The notes below the pieces were generated by a model, which ran no database searches, was not told the origin of the DNA, and was given only the letters and a program-made list of their open reading frames with translations. This document shows, piece after piece, positions 53,635 to 63,648 of a DNA stretch of 64,000 bases. This DNA comes from Shewanella sediminis HAW-EB3. GTDB lineage: Bacteria > Pseudomonadota > Gammaproteobacteria > Enterobacterales > Shewanellaceae. The stretch lies in NCBI RefSeq assembly GCF_000018025.1, contig NC_009831.1, forward strand, positions 3,658,001 to 3,722,000. The letters run 5' to 3'. The position numbers and the translations under genes were made by a program. Position 1 is the first letter of the stretch, and each line of letters starts with the position of its first letter.

Positions 53635-53664
53635 AAAGGGAGATCCGTCGCCGAACCTCCCTTT
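53635..53664 (-). terminator. Terminator after the distal flagellin gene
   Basis: AAAGGGAG and CTCCCTTT form a stem around a 14-base loop, 35 bases past the flagellin stop. The T tract is short. Confidence 0.65.
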
Positions 53665-53698
53665 CTACTTATTAACTATAACCCTGTTACATTACTAT

Positions 53699-54517
53699 TT
53701 ATAGTAATGAAAGTGCTACTTGAGGTAACTGGTTAGCCTGAGCTAACATAGCTGAACCTGTTTGCTGTAGTACCTGGTTCTTAGTCATAGCAGACGTTTC
53801 TTTGGCGAAATCCACATCTACGATACGACTCTTAGCATCGGCTACGTTAGCCTGAGTGTTCGCACTGTTACTGATGTTGTGAGACAGACGGTTTTGAATC
53901 GCACCTAAATCAGCACGTTGGGTATCAATCGTCTTAATCGCTTTATCGATAGCGCCTAGAGCTGAGGCTCGGTTAGCTGAAGTCGCAATGACTACTGCGT
54001 TCACAGATAGTGATGCTTTATCTGTTTTCTTGACGGTAACTTTAATATCTTCGCCGTCCTGATGACCTACCTGGAAATTTTTACCAGCTGAGAAGGTACC
54101 AGTCATAAGCTTTGTGTTACCGAACGCAGTCGTCGTACCAATTGCATCAATCTCATTGACTAATTGATCCATTTCCGCTTTAAGTGCCGCAATATCATCT
54201 GCGCTATTTGCACCGTTCTCGGCTTGAACCGTCAAGTCACGCATACGCTGCAGCATGTTTGTCTGCTCTTGCATCGCACCTTCGGCAATTTGAGCGATAG
54301 AGATAGCGTCGTTTGCGTTACGCATACCGACTTCGAGGCCTCGAACCTGACTGTTCAAACGGTTAGAAATTGCAAGACCGGCGGCATCATCTTTTGCGCT
54401 GTTAATACGCAAACCACTCGATAGACGCTCCATTGAGGTAGCTAGATTACCACTAGATGTATTCAGGTTTTTCTGAGCCTTTAGTGATGTGACGTTCGTA
54501 TTTACTGTAATAGCCAT
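53699..54517 (-). CDS. flaB: Flagellin, distal copy (FlaB-like)
   Basis: A 272-residue short flagellin with D0/D1 domains and almost no D2/D3. The N-terminus is [20 protein letters not shown] and the C-terminal helix ends in [20 protein letters not shown]. It is about 95% identical by eye to the adjacent flagellin, with an unbroken identical stretch of about 70 residues in the middle. It has its own sigma-28 promoter and a terminator on each side, so it is monocistronic. By analogy to Shewanella it should be the main filament subunit. The FlaB name follows gene order. Confidence 0.94.
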   Translation of the reverse strand: MAITVNTNVTSLKAQKNLNTSSGNLATSMERLSSGLRINSAKDDAAGLAISNRLNSQVRGLEVGMRNANDAISIAQIAEGAMQEQTNMLQRMRDLTVQAENGANSADDIAALKAEMDQLVNEIDAIGTTTAFGNTKLMTGTFSAGKNFQVGHQDGEDIKVTVKKTDKASLSVNAVVIATSANRASALGAIDKAIKTIDTQRADLGAIQNRLSHNISNSANTQANVADAKSRIVDVDFAKETSAMTKNQVLQQTGSAMLAQANQLPQVALSLL

Positions 54518-54596
54518 GATTGATTCCTCTTTATACCTGACTTAAGAACTTGCCTGTCTGCTTTAAGCCAGGCGGAGCTAATTGGTTACAGTATAT

Positions 54597-54623
54597 TTAA
54601 CGGCAGAGGAGTTTTTATCTTTA
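54597..54623 (-). promoter_or_regulatory. Sigma-28 promoter of the distal flagellin
   Basis: On the minus strand TAAAGATA, an 11-base spacer and GCCGTTAA match the FliA consensus TAAAGTTT-N11-GCCGATAA at most positions. It lies about 80 bases before the start codon. Confidence 0.85.
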
Positions 54624-54706
54624 GTTATTTTTATCAAAAAAACAGCAATTTTTTAAAAAACCTTTGAATTCAATTACAAACTAACTAACAAGTGAAGAAA
54701 TAAAGC

Positions 54707-54746
54707 TTAAAGTGGCTCGACACGAAGTTAAATTGAGCCACTTTAA
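54707..54746 (-). terminator. Terminator between the two flagellin genes
   Basis: TTAAAGTGGCTC (54707-54718) and GAGCCACTTTAA (54735-54746) are exact complements, about 20 bases after the proximal flagellin stop. Confidence 0.85.
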
Positions 54747-54761
54747 TAGCGATATCCATGG

Positions 54762-55583
54762 TTACCCGAGTAAAGATAGTGCAACTTGAGGAAGTTGGTT
54801 TGCCTGAGCAAGCATAGTAGAGCCAGTCTGTTGAAGAACCTGATTTTTAGTCATTGTGGCAGTTTCTTTGGCGAAATCTACATCGACAATACGACTCTTG
54901 GCATCGGCGACGTTAGCCTGAGTGTTAGCACTGTTACTGATATTATGAGCTACACGATTTTGAATCGCACCTAAATCAGCACGTTGGGTATCGATGGTCT
55001 TAATCGCTTTATCGATAGCACCTAAGGCAGAAGCTCGGTTAGCTGAAGTAGCAATGACGACTGCGTTCACAGATAGTGATGCTTTATCTGTTTTCTTGAC
55101 GGTAACTTTAATATCTTCACCATCTTGATGACCAACCTGGAAGTTTTTCCCCGCAGAGAAGCCTCCGGTTAATAGTTTAGTATTACCAAACGCTGTACTC
55201 GTACCGATCAAGTCAATTTCAGTGACAAGCTGATCCATTTCCGCTTTCAGCGCTGCAATATCATCGACACTATTAGCACCGTTCTCCGCCTGAATAGTCA
55301 AATCACGCATACGCTGCAGCATGTTTGTCTGCTCTTGCATCGCGCCTTCTGCGATCTGTGCGATAGAGATAGCATCGTTAGCGTTACGCATACCCACTTC
55401 AAGACCACGTACTTGCGAATTAAGACGGTTTGAGATTGCCAGACCTGCAGCATCATCTTTAGCGCTGTTAATTCTCAGACCACTCGATAATCGCTCCATC
55501 GAAGTCGCCAAAGCACCACTAGAAACATTCAGGTTTTTCTGTGCCTTCAGTGAAGTCACATTGGTATTTACCGTAATAGCCAT
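54762..55583 (-). CDS. flaA: Flagellin, proximal copy (FlaA-like)
   Basis: A 273-residue short flagellin with the same D0/D1-only layout as its neighbour. It differs from it at roughly a dozen positions (for example [10 protein letters not shown] against [10 protein letters not shown]) and has an extra terminal Gly. Its upstream 66 bases after flgL hold a GCCAAG/CTTGGC hairpin but no convincing sigma-28 site, so expression may differ from the distal copy. In Shewanella putrefaciens FlaA is reported to build the cell-proximal filament segment; the same role here is inferred. Confidence 0.93.
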   Translation of the reverse strand: MAITVNTNVTSLKAQKNLNVSSGALATSMERLSSGLRINSAKDDAAGLAISNRLNSQVRGLEVGMRNANDAISIAQIAEGAMQEQTNMLQRMRDLTIQAENGANSVDDIAALKAEMDQLVTEIDLIGTSTAFGNTKLLTGGFSAGKNFQVGHQDGEDIKVTVKKTDKASLSVNAVVIATSANRASALGAIDKAIKTIDTQRADLGAIQNRVAHNISNSANTQANVADAKSRIVDVDFAKETATMTKNQVLQQTGSTMLAQANQLPQVALSLLG

Positions 55584-55649
55584 GTTAATTTCCTCTTCTT
55601 GGTTGTACTGCCAAGACTTAGACCTTGGCTAAAAAACTCGTTATAAAGT

Positions 55650-56840
55650 TTAAATGTAGTCAAACAATGAAACTGACCCTACTTTGCTGAACACGTTCGA
55701 CACCGCATTCAACGCTAACTGTTGCTTCTCATACTCGGTAATTGCCGAGGCATAATCTAAATCTTCCAACATAGATAAAGCCGAACTATTGACAACTTTC
55801 TCTTCCACATGAGTCATATTGTGGCTCTCGAGGCTCTTGAGGTTATTACCTGCTACTCCCCGTTCAATACTTATTTGATTGACACCACTGTCAATGTTAT
55901 TCAATACCTGTGCCAACTCAGCCATCCCCTGAGGAGTATTTATTTTATTCGGTGATTCCAGCAGAGTGATCGCCTCATTTATGGTGTCGAAGATACTCAC
56001 ATTGGCAGCTGGAGAAATACTAAAACTGTCTCCGGCAGCAGGCATACCGTCGAGTTTCACTTCTAAACCGTTATAAACAATGGGGTTGCTTGAATCGAAA
56101 TTGACTTCTGTCTGTACTAAGGTGTTGGTGGCATCTCGTATCTCTAAGTCCGCTCCCACCATAGTAAAAGTATAAGTTTGCTCTACATGAACAGCCGGGT
56201 TGGTTATTTTGGCGCTTTCTACTTTGAAATCACCTGCTTGGGTCGCCAGATAATTGGCGCTATAATCTCCCATACCACTGGGCGCATTCATAAATGCACT
56301 GTCACCCGGAATATTGGTCCCTATGGTGACCCCCGATGCAACAACCGATTGCCTGACACCATTGTCGCCGCTATAAACTATGTTTCCGGTTGCATCGAAC
56401 GCAAATGCTTGAGTACCGGTTTCGTTTCCGGAAAACATATAATTGCCCGACTCATCTTTGGTATTGGCAACACTGAGCAGCTCATCCAGGGTTCCGCGCA
56501 GTTCATCGGCAATCATTTGCCGCTCGGAGTCGGCAAGTCCGCCGTTGACTGCACGAATCACCAGCTCTCTGGATGAACCCACGAGCTTCTCTGCCGTACC
56601 TAGCTTGCTTTCAGTTATCGCCAAATGGTTGGTTGCATATTCGATGTTCTTAACAAACTGATCGACGAGGGCATTCTGTTGATTAAGGTTATCGATACCA
56701 ACCGCGGCAACAGGGTCATCACCGGCAGTATTGACTTTTTTCCCGCTCGATAGTTGATCTAAAATCTTGCTGGTCGCAGACTGCCTATCCAAGACACTGG
56801 TGATACCTTGGTTAAACATCTGTGCAGTTGAAATTCTCAT
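55650..56840 (-). CDS. flgL: Hook-filament junction protein FlgL
   Basis: A 396-residue flagellin-like junction protein. The N-terminus MRISTAQMFNQGITSVLDRQ and C-terminus NAVSNVFSKVGSVSLFDYI are typical. The middle (about 130-290) is a variable beta-rich domain. It lies 57 bp after flgK and 66 bp before the proximal flagellin gene. Confidence 0.94.
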   Translation of the reverse strand: MRISTAQMFNQGITSVLDRQSATSKILDQLSSGKKVNTAGDDPVAAVGIDNLNQQNALVDQFVKNIEYATNHLAITESKLGTAEKLVGSSRELVIRAVNGGLADSERQMIADELRGTLDELLSVANTKDESGNYMFSGNETGTQAFAFDATGNIVYSGDNGVRQSVVASGVTIGTNIPGDSAFMNAPSGMGDYSANYLATQAGDFKVESAKITNPAVHVEQTYTFTMVGADLEIRDATNTLVQTEVNFDSSNPIVYNGLEVKLDGMPAAGDSFSISPAANVSIFDTINEAITLLESPNKINTPQGMAELAQVLNNIDSGVNQISIERGVAGNNLKSLESHNMTHVEEKVVNSSALSMLEDLDYASAITEYEKQQLALNAVSNVFSKVGSVSLFDYI

Positions 56841-56897
56841 ATCGAACCCCTATCTCGCTGAACTAATCTGGAAGTTAAAAAAGTCATTTCGCTCTCC

Positions 56898-58814
56898 CTA
56901 TCGAGTCGAGTTAAATAGCGTGTCGAAAATTTCAGAAGCCGTCGTCATAATCCGAGCCGATGCCTGATAGGCTTGTTGAAAGCGGAGTAAATTGGCCGCC
57001 TCTTCATCTATGTTGACACCAGACTCACTCTGCACTCTGCTGTACGCCTGAGAATAAACAGCTTGAGCAGAGCCCATAGCAACTTCGGCGGCCTTTGTTT
57101 TTCCACCAACACTCAACTTGGTACCTTCATAAACATCAGTCAGCGTCGATGTGCCGCCGTTCATCAATTTAGTTTCACTCAATTTAGACATGGCCACCGA
57201 GTTGGTGTTGTCGCCCGGAGCAAATGAGAGGTCGAAAGTAAACCTGTCCGTTGCCGCCGCCGTCGATGTCACATCGAAGGTAAAGCCATAGGCGCTAATT
57301 GAAGGTGGAACAAATGCTGCCGCCGCACCAAGAGAGGCACCGGTAGCATCGAAAACTTCGAACGTATTCGCGGCTGTATTAATTTCGAAAGTGAGTTCAG
57401 AGCCCGTGAGAGGGAATCCCGCAGCTCCTCTGTTATCGATACTCACCATCTCTATTTCGGTATTACCGGAGTTTGCCGCATCGGGAGTAATCTTAGGTGC
57501 AGCAGCGGCAATACCTTCAGGATCTGTCATCACTACACCGATCCCTGCGGCGGCCCCTGCAGCGGGTCTTATTTCAAATTTGTCCCCATCTGCCAATGCG
57601 CCGGAGTCGATATGAATAGTGAAGCCGCCGGCGCCATCAAGCTGGGTACCGTTTAGCGTCAACGGTGTGACATTGCCGGTTAAGGTATCTGTGAGTTCAT
57701 AAGTTGCCGGAGCGGTGTAAGATAGCTCGTAACTATTACCAGATAACTGTCCCGAGTCATCGATATTGACCCGAAGCGACGCAGTACCTGTATTTGAGCT
57801 TAACGCTCCGACTCTTCCGACAGACATAGTGGGATCGTTAATGTCTTTAAAGATATCTTTGCCCACTTCGCCGTTTAGATCGAAACCCTCTTTCTGGGCT
57901 TGGTTAAATGCATCGGCAACCCCCAGAGATAGTTGACCAAGCTCCTGCTGCGCCTTGACTAATGTCTCGTCACGAAACTCGAATAGCGCGCCAATCTGTC
58001 CACCCAGTTTTGAACCATCGATAACTTGGCTGTGAGTTCCTATCGAGGCGGTAATTTGTGACTCTCTGCCGAAAGGGTCTCCGGGTGTAGTGCCAATTGC
58101 CATAGAAACTTCGCCGGAAACCAACATCACAGCTCCGCCCAGCATGACACTCTTGGCCCCCGTATCGAGCGGGATGACGTTAACTTCTGAGTATTGGCTC
58201 AACTCTTGGATCAACGCATCTTGTTTATCGAGAAGCTGCGCATCCTCACCCTGAGACTTCATCAACTCCTGATTGATATGGCCAAGCTCTTTACTGATCT
58301 CATTGATTCGGTCGGTAATGCCGACGATCTGATCATTGGTCTGCTTCATCTGACCATCGAGATGAGACTGCATCTGATTAAGGCTTGTGGCCAGTTGTCC
58401 GGCAGAGCCCAGTACGCTTCCCCTTATGCCTATATCATCGGGAAGATCTGACAGGCTGTTAAGGCCGGCGAAGAAATCATTGAGTCCTTGTGGCACCGCC
58501 TTGCCGATCTGAGAGAAGAGCTGATCGAGCTCACTCATCTTGGTATGTGTCGTTTGGGCTTCACTGGCACTCGTCTGTCCGATGCGTAGTTCACGCGCGG
58601 CATAGTCGTTGTAGATACGCTTTACGTCTGAGATATAAGTTCCGGAACCATAGAACTCACTCCCCGCACGTTGTGATTCGAGACTAGACTGCTCGGCAAC
58701 CTGCCTGTGATACCCCTGAGTATTGGCATTAGCAATGTTATTACTGGTCACCGCCAGTTGTGATTGCGAAGCTAAAACCCCGGTACGGGCAATATTAAGA
58801 AGATTCATCGACAT
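56898..58814 (-). CDS. flgK: Hook-filament junction protein FlgK
   Basis: A 638-residue junction protein. The N-terminus SMNLLNIARTGVLASQSQLA has the rod/hook-type ANTQGYHRQ motif. The C-terminus VNIDEEAANLLRFQQAYQAS is the axial-protein signature. The central domain (about 320-530) is rich in Ala/Gly/Thr and is the surface-exposed region. It lies between flgJ and flgL. Confidence 0.94.
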   Translation of the reverse strand: MSMNLLNIARTGVLASQSQLAVTSNNIANANTQGYHRQVAEQSSLESQRAGSEFYGSGTYISDVKRIYNDYAARELRIGQTSASEAQTTHTKMSELDQLFSQIGKAVPQGLNDFFAGLNSLSDLPDDIGIRGSVLGSAGQLATSLNQMQSHLDGQMKQTNDQIVGITDRINEISKELGHINQELMKSQGEDAQLLDKQDALIQELSQYSEVNVIPLDTGAKSVMLGGAVMLVSGEVSMAIGTTPGDPFGRESQITASIGTHSQVIDGSKLGGQIGALFEFRDETLVKAQQELGQLSLGVADAFNQAQKEGFDLNGEVGKDIFKDINDPTMSVGRVGALSSNTGTASLRVNIDDSGQLSGNSYELSYTAPATYELTDTLTGNVTPLTLNGTQLDGAGGFTIHIDSGALADGDKFEIRPAAGAAAGIGVVMTDPEGIAAAAPKITPDAANSGNTEIEMVSIDNRGAAGFPLTGSELTFEINTAANTFEVFDATGASLGAAAAFVPPSISAYGFTFDVTSTAAATDRFTFDLSFAPGDNTNSVAMSKLSETKLMNGGTSTLTDVYEGTKLSVGGKTKAAEVAMGSAQAVYSQAYSRVQSESGVNIDEEAANLLRFQQAYQASARIMTTASEIFDTLFNSTR

Positions 58815-58890
58815 CAGCAGAGACTCCCATCAAAATTAAAAGCAACGCAGCGCACCGATTCCATTGCCATATGCAAACCAAATATTACTT

Positions 58891-59904
58891 TCATGGTTGT
58901 ACTCCCGGTATCGATGCCTTGAGATCCTGACTAATGGATTTCATCACCTTTATCACTTTATCGGCATATTGAGGATCGGTTGCATAGCCCGCATCCTGAA
59001 GCGCTCGAATAAATTCATTTGGACTTGCTGCCTTCTTCATGGCCTCCTGGTATCTTGGACCTTCCGACACGAAAGAGACAAAATCATCGAAGCTCTGCTT
59101 AATATCGTCATAGACTCTGAAGTCGGCTTTTTGCTGGACGGCAACCCCTTGCTCAAACTCAAGAGTACTGACCATAGCCTTACTTCCCTGCCAGCGTTTA
59201 TCAGCCTTGATATTGAAAAGGTTATTACTCGAATCTCCACCCGCACGTTTTACCATCTTCTGTCCCCAACCAGTCTCTAATGCCGATTGCGCAATAAGCA
59301 CTTCAGGTTTGGTACCCAATGTGGCTGCGGCTTTTTCAGCGTGAGGATAAAGCTTGGCAACAAAATCTTCAGGACCGCTAAACGTCATTCCCGCCTTTGT
59401 CACTTCAGACGGCAAACTCTTGCCTGTTAATATGCTTTCAAGCGGACTATTTGGTTTAGCGTCAACAAGCTGACTATCCGCAGGTGGATTAATAGGAGTA
59501 GCCTCAGTTCTGACCGCACGACTCATCACCATTCCTTGAGCCATCCCACCCTGTTCAATATCACCACGAAGCACCGAAGCCGGAGTGACCTTGCTGGTTT
59601 CCGGTGAAAGTTGCTGAACCATAAGATCTGCCAGTCCCAGCATGCCTTTATCCGATAGGTTCACAGACATCTGTTGATCGTGCATCTGCTCATAAAACTT
59701 GGTGTACTGGCTGTTCATCGGACTATCAGATTCAAATACCGCATTGGCATCGCGCATACTTTTCATCAACATCTGAACAAATATCCCTTCAAACTGCTGA
59801 GCCACCTCTTTAAGCGCCCCCTTATCATCTTTCTGGGCCTTCGATCTAAGAGAGTCCAGACCTCCGATATCCAAAAAGTGAGATGAGTTCGACAGCTTTT
59901 CCAT
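58891..59904 (-). CDS. flgJ: Bifunctional rod cap/peptidoglycan hydrolase FlgJ
   Basis: A 337-residue protein. The N-terminal rod-capping domain (about 15-100) includes FEGIFVQMLMKSMRDANAVF. The C-terminal glucosaminidase domain (about 180-330) has the predicted catalytic Glu210 in QSALETGWGQKMVK, followed by NNLFNIKADKRW. It opens the cell wall for the growing rod. A sigma-54 promoter at 59953-59969 and a terminator upstream of that separate it from flgI. Confidence 0.95.
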   Translation of the reverse strand: MEKLSNSSHFLDIGGLDSLRSKAQKDDKGALKEVAQQFEGIFVQMLMKSMRDANAVFESDSPMNSQYTKFYEQMHDQQMSVNLSDKGMLGLADLMVQQLSPETSKVTPASVLRGDIEQGGMAQGMVMSRAVRTEATPINPPADSQLVDAKPNSPLESILTGKSLPSEVTKAGMTFSGPEDFVAKLYPHAEKAAATLGTKPEVLIAQSALETGWGQKMVKRAGGDSSNNLFNIKADKRWQGSKAMVSTLEFEQGVAVQQKADFRVYDDIKQSFDDFVSFVSEGPRYQEAMKKAASPNEFIRALQDAGYATDPQYADKVIKVMKSISQDLKASIPGVQP

Positions 59905-59952
59905 AAATGTTCCAGAGATTCCGACAATATTCAGACGATAGTAACCCTACGC

Positions 59953-59969
59953 TGCAAACTGCGTACCAA
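59953..59969 (-). promoter_or_regulatory. Sigma-54 promoter of flgJ
   Basis: On the minus strand TTGGTACGCAGTTTGCA has correct GG/GC spacing of 12. It lies 49 bases before the flgJ start. Confidence 0.78.
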
Positions 59970-60030
59970 TTCAACACATAACGGATATTTAGCCGGGAAA
60001 ATTAGACAATGTAAGGAGGGAGAGGCATCA

Positions 60031-60062
60031 AAGAGAGTTCAGACAGAAAACTGAACTCTCTT
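60031..60062 (-). terminator. Terminator of the flgF-flgI operon
   Basis: AAGAGAGTTCAG and CTGAACTCTCTT form a perfect 12-bp stem around an 8-base loop, about 33 bases after flgI. Confidence 0.82.
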
Positions 60063-60094
60063 ATATGAAGGCATTGAATGGGCCCTGACAAAAA

Positions 60095-61186
60095 TCAGAT
60101 AATGATCAGCTCGCCATGCAGAGCACCGGCCACTTTTAACGCTTCAAGAATCGCAAGCACATCGGAAGGCGCTGCGCCGACGAGGTTTACCGCCCTGACC
60201 AGCTCATCTAAGGAGGTGCCTGGGTTAAACATAAACATACGACTATCTTCTTCGCTGGCATCGATAGTGCTGTTTGATGTCACGACCGTTTGACCGCCCG
60301 CTAGCGGATTTGGCTGTGATACCTGTGTAGCTTCGGCAATGGTGACTGTGAGTCCACCATGGGTAACAGCCGCGGGTAGTAAGCGAACATCTTTACCCAC
60401 AACTATGGTACCGGTACGGGAGTTAACAATCACTTTTGCAGACTCAGACGCAGGCTCTACTTGAATATTCTCAAGGGTTGCCAGAAATGAGACCCGCTGA
60501 GAGACATCTCTTGGGGCACTCACCTGCACAGAAGCGGCATCCAGCGGCCTTGCCATTCCAGGACCGAGTAGTTCGTTAATGGCATCGGCTAAACGTTTGG
60601 CCGTTGAAAAATCGGCGCGACGAAGGTTAAAGGTTAAGTGATCACCTGTCGAAAATGGGGTTGTGACGGTTCTTTCCACCATGGCCCCATTTGGAATACG
60701 TCCAACGGTTGGGGTATTTTGAATGACTTTAGAGCCATCCAGCCCCTCTGCACTGAATCCACTCACCACCATGCTTCCCTGAGCGATCGCATAAACGTTA
60801 CCGTCGACCCCCTTCATGAAAGTTTGCAGTAACATGCCCCCACGCAGACTCTTAGCCTCACCCAGGCTGGATACGGTAACGTCAAGAGTTTGACCCGGCT
60901 TAATAAAAGCCGGCATTACGGCGCTGACCGCCACAACGGCAACATTCTTAATTTTCGGCCTGAAATTATCGGGTAGATTAATGCCGAAGTTTTTCAGCAT
61001 GGTTTTGAATGTTTGCTCTGTATAGCGGGTCTTCTCACCCGTGCCGGGTAAACCAACAACCAAGCCATAACCGATTAACTGGTTACTTCGCACGCCTTGC
61101 ACATTGGCAATATCTTTGATGCGTTGGGCCTGGCTCGTGCCGCAGACAAGCAGTAAAAGGAATATAGAAAACAACTTAATTTTCAT
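60095..61186 (-). CDS. flgI: Flagellar P-ring protein FlgI
   Basis: A 363-residue periplasmic protein that forms the P ring in the peptidoglycan layer. The signal peptide is cleaved near SQA (residue 20). The mature start [20 protein letters not shown] and [18 protein letters not shown] are diagnostic. It lies 12 bp after flgH. Confidence 0.96.
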   Translation of the reverse strand: MKIKLFSIFLLLLVCGTSQAQRIKDIANVQGVRSNQLIGYGLVVGLPGTGEKTRYTEQTFKTMLKNFGINLPDNFRPKIKNVAVVAVSAVMPAFIKPGQTLDVTVSSLGEAKSLRGGMLLQTFMKGVDGNVYAIAQGSMVVSGFSAEGLDGSKVIQNTPTVGRIPNGAMVERTVTTPFSTGDHLTFNLRRADFSTAKRLADAINELLGPGMARPLDAASVQVSAPRDVSQRVSFLATLENIQVEPASESAKVIVNSRTGTIVVGKDVRLLPAAVTHGGLTVTIAEATQVSQPNPLAGGQTVVTSNSTIDASEEDSRMFMFNPGTSLDELVRAVNLVGAAPSDVLAILEALKVAGALHGELIII

Positions 61187-61198
61187 GACAATGACTCC

Positions 61199-61888
61199 TT
61201 AGAAAGGCCACCAGCTGCCCATAAAGAATGAACTGAGCCAACCCACTTTCTGAACATCGGCAAAGGTACCTGTACCACTATATTGAATGCGGGCATTAGC
61301 GACACGCTGTGAATCGATGGTGTTGTCCGGTCTAATATCCTGAGAGCGAACGATGCCGGTAATTCGAACAAATTCATCACCGTTATTGATGCTGATCCAC
61401 TTCTCTCCGCGAATAACTAAGTTACCGTTATTCAGCACCTGCATCACATTGGCAGAGATACTGCCGGAGAGGCTATTACTCTGATCGGCATCCGACTCGC
61501 GCTTGGTATTCATGCTGTCTTTGTATCTGAGATCGATAGGCTGACCACCGATAGAGATGTTTTTCCCGCCCGCATAGATGGGATCGAGTGTTAAATCAGT
61601 CCCCTTCTTGATCTCATTACTGGCGCTCTTCTTCGCCTGTGTCGACTCCTGCAACATGACAGTGATGATGTCACCGACCTTAAGTGCCTTGATATCAGAA
61701 TAAAGGCTGGATGCCTGACTGTCCTGATACATAGAGCCCGTCGCGGCTATCTTAGTCGGCGGCGCTTCAGGATAGACCGGCGAATAATATGGGTCGTCCG
61801 CAATCGGCTTCTCACCCGTTGAGCTACAGCCCGTCAGTACCGGTGAAAGTATAATGGTTGCAGCAAGCAAAACAGATAACTTACTCAT
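61199..61888 (-). CDS. flgH: Flagellar L-ring lipoprotein FlgH
   Basis: A 229-residue outer-membrane lipoprotein with a lipobox LTGC at about 18-21. FlgH motifs include [20 protein letters not shown] and [20 protein letters not shown]; the C-terminal half is beta-rich, with [23 protein letters not shown] sequence. It lies between flgG and flgI with 10-12 bp spacers. Confidence 0.96.
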   Translation of the reverse strand: MSKLSVLLAATIILSPVLTGCSSTGEKPIADDPYYSPVYPEAPPTKIAATGSMYQDSQASSLYSDIKALKVGDIITVMLQESTQAKKSASNEIKKGTDLTLDPIYAGGKNISIGGQPIDLRYKDSMNTKRESDADQSNSLSGSISANVMQVLNNGNLVIRGEKWISINNGDEFVRITGIVRSQDIRPDNTIDSQRVANARIQYSGTGTFADVQKVGWLSSFFMGSWWPF

Positions 61889-61898
61889 AACTATGCCT

Positions 61899-62687
61899 CT
61901 ACAGATTCTGGTTCACATAAGAGAGCATCTGGTCGACTGCCGATATCACTTTTGAGTTCATCTCGTAGATACGCTGACTCTCAATCAGGTTAACTAACTC
62001 TTCAGTCACATTTACATTTGAGGTTTCCAACGCGCCCTGGCGTATTGCCCCCATACCATCGAGTGATGCAGTGCCCTGAATAGGTGTGCCGCTGGCTCCG
62101 GTTTCCGTGTACAGGTTTTGCCCCATGGGATCCAGACCACTTGGATTAATAAAATCGGTCATGCTCAGCTGGCCAACCACCTGACTCTCGGCAGTGCCAG
62201 GCGTTTTAACCGACACTTCACCTTCGGCCGACACGGTAATACCTGTGGCATTTTCCGGAATGGTGATCGCCGGTTGAACCACATAACCTGAACCCGGTGT
62301 TACGATCTGTCCGGTATCATCCAGGGTAAACTGACCATTTCGGGTATAAGCGGCGGTGCCATCGGGAAGCTGAATTTCGAAGAATCCAGGTCCTTCGACC
62401 ATAAGATCCATCGAGTTATCCGTGGTAAGCATATTGCCCTGAGTAAATACCTTCTGCGTGGCGACAACTTTGGTACCCGCACCGATATTTAAACCATTTG
62501 GCAGTTTAGTATTGGAAGCGCTCACGCCTCCAGCCTGATTAACCGTTTGATATAAAAGGTCTTCGAAGACGGCTCGACTCTTTTTGTAACCAACAGTGCT
62601 TGCGTTAGCAACATTGTTAGAAATCACCGAGATATCTGTTTGCTGAGCGTCTAACCCAGTCTTACTTATCCATAACGCGGGATGCAT
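61899..62687 (-). CDS. flgG: Distal rod protein FlgG
   Basis: A 262-residue axial protein. The N-terminus [20 protein letters not shown] with [12 protein letters not shown] and the C-terminal [20 protein letters not shown] are the rod/hook-family signatures. It lies 11 bp after flgF. Length is typical of FlgG (about 260). Confidence 0.96.
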   Translation of the reverse strand: MHPALWISKTGLDAQQTDISVISNNVANASTVGYKKSRAVFEDLLYQTVNQAGGVSASNTKLPNGLNIGAGTKVVATQKVFTQGNMLTTDNSMDLMVEGPGFFEIQLPDGTAAYTRNGQFTLDDTGQIVTPGSGYVVQPAITIPENATGITVSAEGEVSVKTPGTAESQVVGQLSMTDFINPSGLDPMGQNLYTETGASGTPIQGTASLDGMGAIRQGALETSNVNVTEELVNLIESQRIYEMNSKVISAVDQMLSYVNQNL

Positions 62688-62698
62688 AATATTGACTC

Positions 62699-63457
62699 CT
62701 AACTAACACGCATTAATGAAGAGGAGGCTTTATCCATCTCTTCGGCTGTTTTCATCATTTTGACTTGCATCTCAAATTGACGCTGTATATCGATGAGGTT
62801 AACCATCTCATCGACGGCATTGACGTTACTTCCTTCTACTGCGCCACTTTCGACACCAACAAAAGGATCGGCGGGGGCATTCTCTCCCGACATCAATCTA
62901 AACAGGCCATCTGAGCCTCTCATCATATTTTGATTACCCGGATTGACGAGCTTGATGCGGCCCACCTCTTCAATCACTTCTGCCGTTGCGCCCTGAGGCC
63001 TGACAGAGATGATACCGTCCTGAGCAATCTCAATCTTTTCTATAGGCAGTGGCAAAACGATGGGACCTGAATCGCCCATCACCGGATTACCGCGATCGTT
63101 ACGGAGCAGACCTGTGGTATCGAAACTCAAACTCCCCGAACGGGTATAGGCTTCACCGCCATCACCCGCCTGAACGGCAATCCAACCGTCGCCTTTAACG
63201 GCAACATCGAGATCTCTGCCTGTCGTTTTAATGGGGCCGGATGCAAAGTTTGCCGACGGACTCTCAGTCATCGCGAACACGCGTGTCGGCAATCCTTCAC
63301 CAAAAGCTTGCATGGAGCGAGCTTGAGCCATATCGGATTTAAAGCCGTCGGTATTGGCATTTGCCAGGTTATTTGCCCGAACCGCCAGCGAATTCATGTT
63401 CTGCTTAGCGCCGCTCATAGCGACGTAAAGTAATTTATCCACCAGCGCCTCCGTCAA
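62699..63457 (-). CDS. flgF: Proximal rod protein FlgF
   Basis: A 252-residue rod protein. The N-terminal axial motif is ANNLANANTDGFKSD, and the C-terminal motif is NAVDEMVNLIDIQRQFEMQV. A sigma-54 promoter at 63493-63507 starts the flgFGHI transcript after the flgE terminator. Confidence 0.95.
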   Translation of the reverse strand: MTEALVDKLLYVAMSGAKQNMNSLAVRANNLANANTDGFKSDMAQARSMQAFGEGLPTRVFAMTESPSANFASGPIKTTGRDLDVAVKGDGWIAVQAGDGGEAYTRSGSLSFDTTGLLRNDRGNPVMGDSGPIVLPLPIEKIEIAQDGIISVRPQGATAEVIEEVGRIKLVNPGNQNMMRGSDGLFRLMSGENAPADPFVGVESGAVEGSNVNAVDEMVNLIDIQRQFEMQVKMMKTAEEMDKASSSLMRVS

Positions 63458-63492
63458 TCTTTCTGCTATTACTATCTATTAAAATAATAAAA

Positions 63493-63507
63493 GCAAACAT
63501 CATGCCA
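63493..63507 (-). promoter_or_regulatory. Sigma-54 promoter of flgFGHI
   Basis: On the minus strand TGGCATGATGTTTGC has the -24/-12 pair at 12-base spacing. It lies about 36 bases before the flgF start. Confidence 0.8.
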
Positions 63508-63604
63508 GATTGTTCAGATGAGTTAACTTTGAACTTGATAGCTTGTAACAGATGAAACAAGGTTTTAGGGGGTAGTCATGAAAGGAATAAAAAGGTAAAG
63601 CGGC

Positions 63605-63629
63605 AAGGCGTTGCCAGCGGCAACGCCTT
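63605..63629 (-). terminator. Terminator of flgE
   Basis: AAGGCGTTGCC and GGCAACGCCTT form a perfect 11-bp stem around AGC, about 20 bases after the flgE stop. The T run comes a little later on the minus strand. Confidence 0.8.
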
Positions 63630-63648
63630 TATCATAGAGGAGAGTAAG

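Noticed and set aside
55597..55625. Sigma-54 or sigma-28 site before the proximal flagellin
   Set aside because: The GG/GC pair is 13 bases apart, and the TAAACTTT word is spaced 15 rather than 11 from a GCC.
58840..58860. Sigma-54-like site before flgK
   Set aside because: The spacing between the GG and GC pairs is 13, one too long.
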